This document shows, piece by piece, positions 55,914 through 64,000 of a DNA stretch of 64,000 nt (position 1 is the first letter of the stretch; each line of letters opens with the position of its first letter). The stretch is from Actinocatenispora rupis (lineage in GTDB: Bacteria; Actinomycetota; Actinomycetes; Mycobacteriales; Micromonosporaceae). A program made the position numbers and the translations under genes. The stretch is from the NCBI RefSeq assembly GCF_016861975.1, contig NZ_BOMB01000004.1, positions 186,001 through 250,000 on the forward strand, given 5' to 3'. The notes under the pieces were generated by a model. That model had not been told where the DNA came from and made no database searches. It saw only the letters and a program-made list of their open reading frames with translations.

Positions 55914-56302
55914 ATGACCGCATCCCGGCAGCGATTGCCGATACTGGTGCGAGGACGCGGTCGCGGCAGGTGCGGCGGCGGACGTTCCCGGCACGCCAGC
56001 TGACGGCACGCGGCCGAGAGCAGTACCTCAATGTCGGGGGCATCGGCGGGGGCGTTCTCACGAAGGCGATCGGCACGCTGCCCGACCACGCGCAGCCCGG
56101 CGAGCGGGAGGAGATCCAGGACGTGTTCCAGTCCCCCGACCACACCGGACTGCTGATCGCGACGGACCGCGGTTGGTACACCGGGCCGGCCGACGGTTCG
56201 ACCGCCCCGCAGTACGCGTTCGAGCACCTGGGCGGCACACCCGCCACCCCGGAGGACTCGGTCGTACTCGGCTGGGCGCCGGCCCACGTGATCGAGCCCT
56301 GA
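55914..56302 (+). pseudogene. Small unknown gene, apparently frameshifted near its start
   Basis: An excellent ribosome site (GAGGAGG) precedes ATG 55914, but that frame stops after 30 codons (MTASRQRLPILVRGRG). The frame with clear coding bias runs to 56302 and reads REQYLNVGGIGGGVLTKAIG, EEIQDVFQSPDHTGLLIATD, RGWYTGPADGSTAPQYAFEH and VVLGWAPAHVIEP. One base change in the GC-rich stretch 55950-56000 would join them. Alternatively translation starts at GTG 55970 (110 residues). The family is unrecognised. Confidence 0.5.
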
Positions 56303-56671
56303 GTTCGGCGTCCCGAGCCGGTTCTTTCCCCGGTCCGGGACGATCCAGCACCCGCCCCGGGCCGGACCGTACGGCCCGGGCACGACCGTGCCCGAGCGCG
56401 CACCGGGTCGGGCGGCTCGGTGCCCTCGACGAGGTGGCGGTGCCGACGGCCGGCGTGGCTGAAAGACGACGCACGACACGTCAGGCCGCGAGACGCCAGG
56501 GTCGCAGATCCTGGCGGCACATGACGGATGCCGCTCGTGGCCCGATCCGTGGACATCGAGCGCCCGACGCGGCGGCCCCAGCATGAACCGACGGACCGGA
56601 CGTTGGTGCGTCCGAGCGGCTGGAGACCCGCGTCGGCTCCACGTCGACCGACACCGCTGGGGCAGGCGGTG
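56303..56671. other. Interval with a hairpin at 56356-56380
   Basis: No gene is convincing. A perfect hairpin CCCGGGCCG (56356-56364) and CGGCCCGGG (56372-56380) with a 7-nt loop lies 54 nt after the stop at 56302 and is a likely terminator for the plus-strand gene. The remainder to the MOSC-reductase end shows nothing. Confidence 0.5.
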
Positions 56672-58431
56672 TCACAGGTCGAGCGTGAGATCGGTGTCCG
56701 GCCGCGAGCAGCAGATGAGCACCGTACCGGACGGCGGCGGTTCCAGCGGGTCGGGCCGGTACCGGACGCTGCCGGTCAGGGCCGGCGTCTGGCAGGTGTG
56801 GCAGACCCCGGTGCGGCAGGACCATCTGGTCGGTACGTCGCAGGTCTCGGCGAACTCCAGGATGCTGCCGCACCGGTCGTCGTACGGGACGGTCAGTCCG
56901 CTGCGGACGAAGGTGACGCGCGGTCCGGTGCCGGTCTCGCCCGGCGGAGGATGCGGCCGCGGGTGCGCGGTGTCGGCGATGCCGGGAGTAAGGGCGGGAA
57001 GCGCGCCGAACAGTTCGGTGTGCACGCGGTCGTCCGGTACGCCGAGGGCGGCCAACGCCTCGCGCATCGCGACCATGAAGCGATCCGGCCCGCACAGGTA
57101 GACCACGGACGTGGATGGCAGGCCGAGCGCGGCGAGGGTGTCCCGGTCCAGCCGACCCTGGTGTACGCCGGGCGCCGTGCCGGTCGTGGCGTCCGGTGCC
57201 GTGTAGTACACGTGCTCGTGGCTGTGTCGCAAGGTGCCGAGCAGGCGGTGCGCCTCGCCCGCGAAGGCGTGCTCGGCGGCGGACCGCGTGGTGTGCAGCC
57301 ACCAGATCTCGCGCGTACTGCCCGCCACGGCCAGGGTGTGCAGCATCGCGAGCACCGGCGTGACACCGATACCGGCGGACAGCAGGACGAGCGGGTCGGT
57401 CGCGGGTCCGTCGGCGAGGACGAAGTCGCCGCGCGGGCGGCCACGTCGACGATCGCGCCGGTGTGCAGGTGCGTGTCCAGGTAGGTGCTGACCGCACCGT
57501 CGCGCTTGACGCTGATCCGGTACTCGGTGTCGGACGGGGCATCCGACAGCGAGTAGCTGCGGACCGGTGCGGGCTCGCCGGCACCCGGAACCCGGAGCGT
57601 CAGGTACTGGCCGGGCCGTGGACGGCGGAGCGGCGCGTGGTCGTCCGCGGCCAGGTAGATCGACGTCACGGTCGTGGTCTCCGCGACGGTCCGGGCGACG
57701 CGCAGCCGCCGGAAACCGGCCCAGCCGCCGGGTTCCGGGCCGTCCGGCCGCGGCGTCGCGGCCGGCGGGCCGTCGTGCTCGGCCTGGTCGAGCAGTTCGC
57801 GGAACGAGGTCTGCCAACCCGGGCTGAGCGCCGGCACGTCGAGGACCCTGCGAAGCTCGGCGACGTCGCGCCCGGGCAGGTAGAGCAGGGCGTCGACGGC
57901 GGCCACGGTCATCCGGTGGCGCCCGGTCCGGGTCCGTACGATCTCGTCCCCGGCCCGTACCGCTCCCTCGTCGATCACCCGCAGGTAGAAACCGGGCCGG
58001 TGGTGGGCGACCAGCAGCGCCGGCATGTCGGGCACACCCAGCCGCATGCCCACCCGGAAGCACGTCACCCGCGGCTGCGTCACCTCGAACTCCGCCGCGC
58101 CGATCCGGTACCGGTCGCCGATGTGCACCTCGCCGTCGGACAACCCGTCGACCGTGAAGTTCTCCCCGAAGTGTCCGTACTCCAGGTCGGCGCGGCCGAG
58201 ATGCCGCCGCCAGTGGTCGTACGACGCGCGCTGGTAGACCAGCACGGCGCGGATCTCGCCGCCGTGCCCGGCCAGGTCACCCTGCCCGTCACCGTCCACG
58301 TTGAGCCTGCGCACCATCCGCGAGCCGGCGACGGGGTACTTGAAGATGCCGGTGTGCACGGTGCGCCCCTGCCAGGGCACGTCCCGGGGCAGACCGACGT
58401 TGAGCGACAGCAGGCGTCCCACGGTCTCCAT
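56672..58431 (-). pseudogene. MOSC/ferredoxin-reductase/[2Fe-2S] fusion with a single-base frameshift
   Basis: With one base restored this is a 586-residue protein. The MOSC domain (about 1-215) has GEIRAVLVYQRASYDHWRR, FGENFTVDGL and the conserved Cys in PRVTCFRVGMR. The FAD/NAD domain (about 235-480) has VRSYSLSDAPSDTEYRISVK, LLSAGIGVTPVLAMLH and YLCGPDRFM. A C-terminal [2Fe-2S] ferredoxin has WSCRTGVCHTCQ and a final Cys in LICCSRP. The frame breaks at about 57431-57443, where GCCGCCCGCGCGG lacks one C of the expected Ala-Pro-Arg-Gly codons. Decay and sequencing error cannot be distinguished. Confidence 0.85.
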
Positions 58432-58930
58432 CCCCGCCAGTGTGCGCCACCACCGGGCCGCCGCCGGCCGGTTCCCTTGGTACGGGCGGCGTTCCGTCGT
58501 CCGTGTGCCGTCGACCGCCGTGCCGCGCCGCTCGGTTCACCATGGCAGGAATCGCCGGCATTCCGGGCGTACTCCGGCCGCTGCCCGCGGCACACGTGGC
58601 AGGACGGCGACCGTACGGCGAGTGGGCTGGGCCGTGTCGGCGTGCGGGCCGGGCGGCGCTGCCTGACGGCGACTCCGCTCTTCTTCTTGCAGATCCGTCG
58701 GTCTCTGGTGGTGTGTCTGGTGGGCGCGGTGGCGATAGGTTTGGGCGCCTCCGGGCTGGCTGACCGGACCGGCGCCGGTCACGTCGCGACGCCCGTGTCG
58801 CCGTCGCGCCAGCCGGCCGGAGCGGGTCGATCGTACGTGTCGGGCGCAGCTACGCGGGCCCGTCGGGTGGGAGGCGGCCGATCGACGGCCGGCATTGGTG
58901 TCCACGAGCGGGGAGTAGAGGTGTCAGTCG
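58432..58930. other. Interval with a possible small exported protein (58687-58941, +)
   Basis: Most of the region is non-coding by codon bias. From TTG 58687 to TGA 58941 a plus-strand frame reads a signal-like LQIRRSLVVCLVGAVAIGLG followed by a low-complexity Arg/Gly/Ser tail, overlapping the next gene's start. No ribosome site supports it, so it is only a candidate (about 84 residues). Confidence 0.3.
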
Positions 58931-59641
58931 ATGACCAGTGAACCGACCTCGGCCGAACTCGGCGGCTACCTGGCGGTGGCACGCGCGCACCGCGAGCACG
59001 AGCGCTTCCACTCGGTACTGAAACTCGAAGAGGCGGTGGCGTGGCGACGCGATTCGAACGCCCTCAAGCTGCTCGCGGACCGCTGGTCGAGCCCCGAAGG
59101 CGGCCAGTCCGACCGGGAGGATCCGACGCACGGAGCCGTCGGATGCACCGACCTCAACGAGCCGGCGGTGGTTGCGACGACCGGGATCCTGTTCATGGAA
59201 GGCGAAACGGAGCCGGCCGAGCTGACCTCGATGAAGGCCCGCATCGGCCACGCCGCCACACGGTACCGGCAGCTGTCGGACTGGCTTCACGGCCACATGG
59301 CCGAGGAATGGCCACGGCTGACGACACTCCTCACGCCGCGCCTCGTCGGGTCGGCCCAGCCTCGCCTCAGGGCGCTCACCCGTACCACCGCCGCCGCGAA
59401 CGCCTACGACCTGGTCGCCCACCTGCTCACCGCGACAGCGCACGCACTCGACAACCAGGACCTCACCCCGGTCGGGGTACGCCGTGACCCGCCCGGCGCC
59501 GCGGCCGTGCTGCGTACCGCGGCCTGGCTTCTCGACAGCGCCGCCGCGACGGTGGCCGAAGCCGGCGCGCGACTGAGCCTGTCCGACCCGGACTGGACCG
59601 CCTTCATCGACGCGGCGGCCGCAGCGGTCCAGGACGACTGA
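58931..59641 (+). CDS. Conserved helical protein of unknown function
   Basis: A 236-residue soluble protein, largely helical and Ala/Leu/Arg-rich (HERFHSVLKLEEAVAWRRDS, ARIGHAATRYRQLSDWLHG, LRALTRTTAAANAYDLVAHL, AAWLLDSAAATVAEAGARLS). Codon bias is strong, so the gene is real. No motif or family was recognised. ATG 58931 has GAGG about 13 nt upstream. It is convergent with the LLM operon. Confidence 0.7.
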   Translation: MTSEPTSAELGGYLAVARAHREHERFHSVLKLEEAVAWRRDSNALKLLADRWSSPEGGQSDREDPTHGAVGCTDLNEPAVVATTGILFMEGETEPAELTSMKARIGHAATRYRQLSDWLHGHMAEEWPRLTTLLTPRLVGSAQPRLRALTRTTAAANAYDLVAHLLTATAHALDNQDLTPVGVRRDPPGAAAVLRTAAWLLDSAAATVAEAGARLSLSDPDWTAFIDAAAAAVQDD

Positions 59642-59705
59642 CCCGTACCGCGAAGAAGCAGTCGTCCGGGTCGGCGCTGGTGATCCGACCGGGTGTTGTG
59701 GACGT

Positions 59706-60812
59706 TCAGTACCAGGCGCGGGCGAGGAGGTCGTGGGAGCGGACGCGGTCGGCGTGGTCGTGGGTGATGGTGGTGACGAGCAGTTCGTCGGCACCGGTGA
59801 CCTTCTGCAGGGTGTGCAGGCGGTCGGTGACGGCCTCGGGCGTACCGACGAAGCGGGTGTCGAGGCGGTCGGCGACGAGGGTGCGGTCGGCGTCGGTCCA
59901 GGCGTGCGCGGCGGCCTGTTCCGGTGTCGGGTATGCGATCGCGCCGTCGCCGGTGCGGATGCTGCGGACCCACAGCCCGTACGGCTCGGCGAGGCGGCGG
60001 GCGGTCGCGGTGTCGTCGGCGACGAGGACGTCGGCCGACACCATCAGGTACGGCTCGGTCAGCCGCGCCGACGGCCGGAAGGCGGCACGGTAGGCGTCCA
60101 CCGCGGCGAGTACCGTGCCGGGGCTGACGTGGTAGTTGGCGGCGAAGGGCAGGCCCAGCGCGCCGGCCACCCGGGCGCTCTCGCCGCCGCTGGAGCCGAG
60201 CAGCCACAGTTCGACGTCGGCGCCCTCGCCTGGGGTGGCGTGCAGCTCGATGCCGTCCGCGGTCCGGTACGTGCCGGCCAGCAGCGCGGTCAGGTCGTCG
60301 ATCTGCTCGGTGAACGGCGGGGTGGTCGCGCCCGGCTGACGCAGCAGCGTGGCGTGCGCGGCGAAGCGGGGCGAGCGCAGCAGGTCGCCGGGCGTGAACG
60401 GCGGCGGGATGAGCAGCCCGCCGACCGCGCGGGCGGTGGCGGGGGCGGTGGTGTCGGTCGCGGTCGCCGGCGGGCGACCGCCGGATCGGCCGATGCCGAG
60501 GTCGATGCGGCCGGGGTGCAGCGCGTCGATGGTGCCGAACTCCTCGACGGTGGCCAGCGGGGTGCGGTGACCGAGTTGTACGGCGCCGGAGCCGACGCGG
60601 ATGCGGGTGGTGGCCGCGGCGACCTGGCCGATCAGTACGGTCGGGGCGGAGCTGGCCACGCCGGGCGCGAGGTGGTGTTCGGCGAGCCAGTACCGGTGGT
60701 AGCCGGCGGCCTCGGCGCGCCGGGCGAGGTCGATCGTGTTGCGTAGGGCGGTCGCGGTGCTGGATCCGGTCGGCACCGGTGCGAGGTCCAATATGGACAG
60801 TGGCACGGTCAT
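59706..60812 (-). CDS. LLM-class flavin-dependent oxidoreductase (fourth gene of the run)
   Basis: A 368-residue luciferase-like TIM-barrel protein of the MsnO8/alkanal-monooxygenase-like group: SILDLAPVPTGSSTATAL, RAEAAGYHRYWLAEHHLAPG, IRVGSGAVQLGHRTPLATVE and ELWLLGSSGGESARVAGALG. Such enzymes use reduced FMN or F420. It follows the third LLM gene by 61 bp and is probably in the same operon. ATG 60812 is preceded by GGGAGACGACAGG. Confidence 0.92.
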   Translation of the reverse strand: MTVPLSILDLAPVPTGSSTATALRNTIDLARRAEAAGYHRYWLAEHHLAPGVASSAPTVLIGQVAAATTRIRVGSGAVQLGHRTPLATVEEFGTIDALHPGRIDLGIGRSGGRPPATATDTTAPATARAVGGLLIPPPFTPGDLLRSPRFAAHATLLRQPGATTPPFTEQIDDLTALLAGTYRTADGIELHATPGEGADVELWLLGSSGGESARVAGALGLPFAANYHVSPGTVLAAVDAYRAAFRPSARLTEPYLMVSADVLVADDTATARRLAEPYGLWVRSIRTGDGAIAYPTPEQAAAHAWTDADRTLVADRLDTRFVGTPEAVTDRLHTLQKVTGADELLVTTITHDHADRVRSHDLLARAWY

Positions 60813-60873
60813 CCTGTCGTCTCCCGGGTGGTCGGTGGGCCTCGGCGGCAGCCGGCACGGGCACGGCGGCGCG

Positions 60874-61911
60874 TCAGCGGGCGGCGGGCCGGTCGTACGC
60901 GGGGCTCGGTAGTTCGGCGCGCAGGACGGGCGCCACCTCGGCGAAGAACAGTTCGAGGCTGTCGCGGTAGGCGGTGGCGGACAGTCCGTCCGGTTCGGCC
61001 GGCAGGTGCATGACGTGGTGTCCGAACCGCTGGTGGTACCGGTGCACCTTGTCGATGATCTGCCCGGGGCTGCCGACCAGCAGCGAGCCGCGGGCGATCG
61101 CGTCCTCCAGGTCGGCGAACGTGGGTGTGACGCCGGCACGGCGAAGGGTCTCGGTCCGCGCCTGCCACACCGGCCGGTACGTGTCGACGGCGCGGCGCGG
61201 GTCGCGGTGGACGTACAGGCCGGCGGTGCCCGCGCCGATGAGGGCGGTCGCCGGGTCGTGGCCGTGGTGGGCGAGACGCTCGCGGTAGTGGTCGATCAGG
61301 TCGGCGTACTGGTCGATGGGGCCGGTGACGTTCGCGGAGAACAGCGGGTCGCCGTGGCGGGCGGCGAGTTCGACCGAGGCGCGGCTGGTGGCGCTGCCGT
61401 GCCAGACGCGTACCGGGCCACGGACGGGTCGCGGGAGTACCTCGGCGTCGGTGAGCGGTGGGCGGAAGCGGCCGGACCAGGTGACGGTGTCTTCCCGCCA
61501 CAGCCGGCGGAACAGCTCGTACCCTTCGCGGTTGCGGTCCCACTGGTCGTCGGCGGTGACGCCGAACAGCGACGCCTGCGCGGCGCCGTTGCCCTTGCCG
61601 ATGATCAGTTCCAGTCGGCCGCCGGACAGCGCGTCGAGCGTGGCGTAGTCCTCGTACGCGCGGACCGGGTCCAGGAGGCTGAGCGTGGTGACCGCCGTGA
61701 ACAGGCGGATCCGGGTGGTGCGTTGCGCGGCGGCGGCGAGCAGTACGGGTGGCGCGGCGGACAGGAACGGGCGCTCGTGCCGCTCCCCCACGCCGAACCC
61801 GTCGAAGCCGAGTTCTTCGGCGCGTACGGCGGCGTCGACCACGGCGCGCAGCCGGGTGTCGGCGGGTGCGTCGGGTGGCGCGAGTACCAGGGTGATCGCC
61901 AGGAATCTCAT
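60874..61911 (-). CDS. LLM-class flavin-dependent oxidoreductase
   Basis: A 345-residue TIM-barrel flavoprotein: RAEELGFDGFGVGERHERPF, TRIRLFTAVTTLSLLDPVR, LDALSGGRLELIIGKGNG, and VWHGSATSRASVELAARHGD with GSPGQIIDKVHRYHQRFGH. Its ATG overlaps the previous gene's stop by 4 nt (61908-61911), so translation is coupled. It may act on an organosulfur or related small substrate together with its neighbours. Confidence 0.92.
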   Translation of the reverse strand: MRFLAITLVLAPPDAPADTRLRAVVDAAVRAEELGFDGFGVGERHERPFLSAAPPVLLAAAAQRTTRIRLFTAVTTLSLLDPVRAYEDYATLDALSGGRLELIIGKGNGAAQASLFGVTADDQWDRNREGYELFRRLWREDTVTWSGRFRPPLTDAEVLPRPVRGPVRVWHGSATSRASVELAARHGDPLFSANVTGPIDQYADLIDHYRERLAHHGHDPATALIGAGTAGLYVHRDPRRAVDTYRPVWQARTETLRRAGVTPTFADLEDAIARGSLLVGSPGQIIDKVHRYHQRFGHHVMHLPAEPDGLSATAYRDSLELFFAEVAPVLRAELPSPAYDRPAAR

Positions 61912-63248
61912 GCCGCACCCCGACGGTCCGCGGGTACGGGAGGCAGTCCGAGGCGATCGCGCAGGGTGCCCGGTTCGTACTCGGTGCGCAGGGCGCCCCG
62001 CTCCTGGAGCAGGGGGACGACCGTGTCGACGAACTCGTCCAGCCCAGTGGGTGTCAGGTGCGGTACGAGGATGAAGCCGTCGGTGGCGCGGTCCTCGACG
62101 TATCGGATCATCTCGGTGGCGACGCGGTCGGGCGTTCCGACGAACGCTTGGCGGCCGGTGACCTCGATGATCAGGTCGCGGATGGACAGTCCGCGAGCCT
62201 CGGCCAGGTCGCGCCAGCGTCGGGCGGTGGCGACGCGGTCGTCGCGCTGCCGGGTGCGGCCCTGGATGATCGACGGGGCGGTGTCGTCCGGGTCCTCGGC
62301 GGGCAACGGTCCGTCCGGGTCGTACTGGGACAGGTCGGTGTTCCAGACCTGTTCCAGGAGCAGGATCGCGGTCTGCGGGCTCACCTGTGCGCGCCGGATC
62401 AGGTGCGCCTTCTCCTGCGCCTCCGCGTCGGTGTCGGCGAGGACCACGCTGACGCCGGGCAGGATCTTCAGCTCGTCGCGGCTGCGACCGTACCGGGCGA
62501 GGCGGCTGGTGAGGTCGGCGGCGAACGCCGCGGCGTCGTCGTACTCGCCGTGTCGGCTGAAGATGCCGTCGGCGGTACTGGCGGCGAGGTCACGGCCGCC
62601 GTCGGAGTCACCGGCCTGGAGTACGACGGGGTGGTGCTGTGGGCTGCGGGGCACGGTGAACTGGCCGGCGATGTCGAAGTGGGTGGAGCGGACGGCGTAC
62701 CGGCCGGCGTCGGGGGTGCGCAGGAAGTCGCTGGTGTCGAAGGGATCCGCGGGCCAGGAGTCCCACAGCGCCCGGGCGGCGGCGACGAACTCGCGGGCCC
62801 GCTCGTACCGCAGGGCGGGGTCGAGGTATCCGCCGCGGCGGAAGTTGGCGCCGGTGAACGCGTCGGGTGAGGTGACGACGTTCCAGGCGGCCCGGCCGCC
62901 GGACAGGTGGTCGAGGGTGGCGAGCTTGCGGGCCACCTCGTACGGCTCGTTGTAGGTGGCGGTCAGCGTGCCGGCCAGGCCGAGGTGTTCGGTGACCGCG
63001 GCGAGCGCGGCGAGCACCGTGAAGGTCTCGGGCCGGCCGGCCACGTCGAGGTCGTGGATGCGGCCGCGTTGTTCACGCAGCCGCAGACCCTCGGCGAGGA
63101 AGAAGAAGTCGAAGCGGCCCCGTTCGGCGGTACGCGCCAGGTGGACGAAGGACGCGAAGTCGATCTGGCTGCCGGCGGCCGGGTCGCTCCACACGGTCGT
63201 GTTGTTCACGCCCGGGAAATGGGCGCCGAGGATGATCTGCCGTGTCAC
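61908..63248 (-). CDS. NtaA/SnaA/DszA-family FMN-dependent monooxygenase
   Basis: A 446-residue monooxygenase: LGAHFPGVNNTTVWSDPAAG, RGRFDFFFLAEGLRLREQRG, EHLGLAGTLTATYNEPYEVA, LDHLSGGRAAWNVVTSPDAF and PVVLQAGDSDGGRDLAASTAD. Members cleave nitrilotriacetate, dibenzothiophene sulfone or pristinamycin precursors, using FMNH2 from a separate reductase. GTG 63248 overlaps the previous gene's stop by 4 nt. The substrate is unknown. Confidence 0.93.
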   Translation of the reverse strand: MTRQIILGAHFPGVNNTTVWSDPAAGSQIDFASFVHLARTAERGRFDFFFLAEGLRLREQRGRIHDLDVAGRPETFTVLAALAAVTEHLGLAGTLTATYNEPYEVARKLATLDHLSGGRAAWNVVTSPDAFTGANFRRGGYLDPALRYERAREFVAAARALWDSWPADPFDTSDFLRTPDAGRYAVRSTHFDIAGQFTVPRSPQHHPVVLQAGDSDGGRDLAASTADGIFSRHGEYDDAAAFAADLTSRLARYGRSRDELKILPGVSVVLADTDAEAQEKAHLIRRAQVSPQTAILLLEQVWNTDLSQYDPDGPLPAEDPDDTAPSIIQGRTRQRDDRVATARRWRDLAEARGLSIRDLIIEVTGRQAFVGTPDRVATEMIRYVEDRATDGFILVPHLTPTGLDEFVDTVVPLLQERGALRTEYEPGTLRDRLGLPPVPADRRGAA

Positions 63249-64000
63249 GCCGTCCTCCTCTGGTAGCGGTTGGCGGGTCGGGGCAGCCCGAGCAGTCCGC
63301 GCAGCGTGTCCGCCTCGTACGCGCGGCGGAAGAGGCCGCGGGCGCGCAGTTCGGGGACGAGTCCGCGGGTGATGCCGGTCAGGTCGTGCGGGAGTACGGC
63401 GGGGCGCAGCCGGAACCCGGCGATGCCCGCGGCGTACCAGTCGGCGAGGGTGTCCGCCAGGTGCTCCGGGGTGCCGGACAGGATCGCTGCGTCGGAACTC
63501 GTCTCGGCACCGTCGGCGTCGTCGAGCCGGTGCCGGCGTTCCGCGGCGTCGTCGCCGACGAACACCAGCGCGTCGGCGTGGATGGCCAGCGGCGTCTCGC
63601 GCTTCGGTTCGACCGAGCGGACCTGGGCGACCAGTTCGGCGGCGTGGTCGGCGTCGCGCGGGGTGACCAGCACGACGTCGGCGTGTTCGGCGGCGAACCG
63701 GTACGGCACGGTGGCGTGCGCGAGCGCCACGACGGGTGGCTGGCCTTGTGGCGGGCGCGGTGTGATCGACGGCCCCTGCACTGCGAACCACCGGCCGGTG
63801 AAGTCCACGTAGTGCAGGCGGTCCCGGTCGAGGTAGCGGCCGGTGGCCACGTCGCGGATCACCGCGTCGTCCTGCCAGGAGTCCCAGAGCCGTCGTACGA
63901 CCTCGACGACGTCGCCGAGTTCGGTGAACAGGTCGGTGACGTGCCCGGCGTACGTGCCGTCGCGCAGGCCGTCGGCGCGCAGTTCGGGTACGTCGCGGCG
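63245..64000 (-). CDS. LLM-class flavin monooxygenase, partial (runs off the right edge)
   Basis: The open frame continues to the window edge; the visible 251 residues are the C-terminal part. It reads LFTELGDVVEVVRRLWDSWQ, HYVDFTGRWFAVQGPSITPRP, QGQPPVVALAHATVPYRFAAEH and ADTLADWYAAGIAGFRLRPA, the C-terminal half of an NtaA/DszA-like monooxygenase. It heads the visible run of four LLM genes and overlaps the next by 4 nt. Confidence 0.9.
   Translation of the reverse strand, partial: RRDVPELRADGLRDGTYAGHVTDLFTELGDVVEVVRRLWDSWQDDAVIRDVATGRYLDRDRLHYVDFTGRWFAVQGPSITPRPPQGQPPVVALAHATVPYRFAAEHADVVLVTPRDADHAAELVAQVRSVEPKRETPLAIHADALVFVGDDAAERRHRLDDADGAETSSDAAILSGTPEHLADTLADWYAAGIAGFRLRPAVLPHDLTGITRGLVPELRARGLFRRAYEADTLRGLLGLPRPANRYQRRTA

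Noticed and set aside
1-64000. CRISPR array, prophage, integrative element or att sites
   Set aside because: No regular spaced repeats, integrase, phage structural gene or tRNA-associated direct repeat could be found in the window.

Overview
The window is very GC-rich DNA with strong G/C preference at third codon positions. Frequent GTG starts, several leaderless starts (a -10-like box 6-7 nt before the start codon) and gene families such as LPXTG remnants, SigE-type ECF sigma factors, ABATE/CGNR regulators and BlaI/BlaR1 pairs point to a filamentous actinomycete. The very frequent GTAC-containing codons suggest a Micromonosporaceae-like chromosome, but that is an inference from style only. 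No rRNA, tRNA, CRISPR array, phage or intact transposase was seen.

Layout. 0-9 kb: an AT-rich double palindrome, a GlxA-type AraC regulator divergent from an MFS exporter, a membrane-anchored extracellular protein, an ECF sigma/membrane-protein pair, a cytochrome P450 with a divergent TetR regulator, and an aminoglycoside-phosphotransferase-like kinase. 8.8-14.1 kb: a ROK repressor divergent from a complete sugar ABC operon (ATPase, permease, lipoprotein). 14.1-17.1 kb: a bifunctional class A penicillin-binding protein with a long repetitive cytoplasmic tail. 17.6-25.3 kb: cupin, alpha/beta hydrolase, a TetR/PaaK-like operon with a clear operator, and an SNF2 helicase coupled to a SWIM protein. 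25.4-36.9 kb: a secreted penicillin-acylase-family enzyme, DUF2804 and HEAT-repeat proteins, a divergent MFS/MocR pair, an S9 peptidase and a second sigma/membrane-protein pair. 37-48 kb: small enzymes, DNA alkylation repair (Ogt, Tag), XRE and AraC regulators, a secreted GH76 enzyme, and an epoxide hydrolase divergent from a CGNR regulator. 48-53 kb: a secreted S53 peptidase, then BlaR1-BlaI divergent from a secreted NlpC/P60 hydrolase. 53-58.4 kb: L-aspartate oxidase beside a decayed nadC, and a frameshifted MOSC/ferredoxin-reductase fusion. 58.9-64 kb: an unknown protein and a tightly packed run of four LLM-type flavin monooxygenases running off the right edge.

The most unusual signals are regulatory or repetitive. 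(1) Three genes for exported or surface proteins (starts at 2845, 25427, 49623) share a promoter made of two TTCA-type repeats 11 bp apart, placed the same distance before the -10 box. (2) Two related ~160-bp MITE-like elements with about 20-bp terminal inverted repeats lie just upstream of an SNF2 gene and an AraC gene. (3) Palindromic GTNAC-N6-GTNAC sites precede both cell-wall genes. (4) A BlaI-type operator sits on the promoter of the NlpC/P60 gene. (5) A 13-bp near-palindrome, GTCCACANTGGAC, recurs about nine times. The right half also holds several decaying genes (DJ-1/PfpI, LPXTG, CDF, nadC, MOSC-reductase), as expected of an accessory chromosomal arm.
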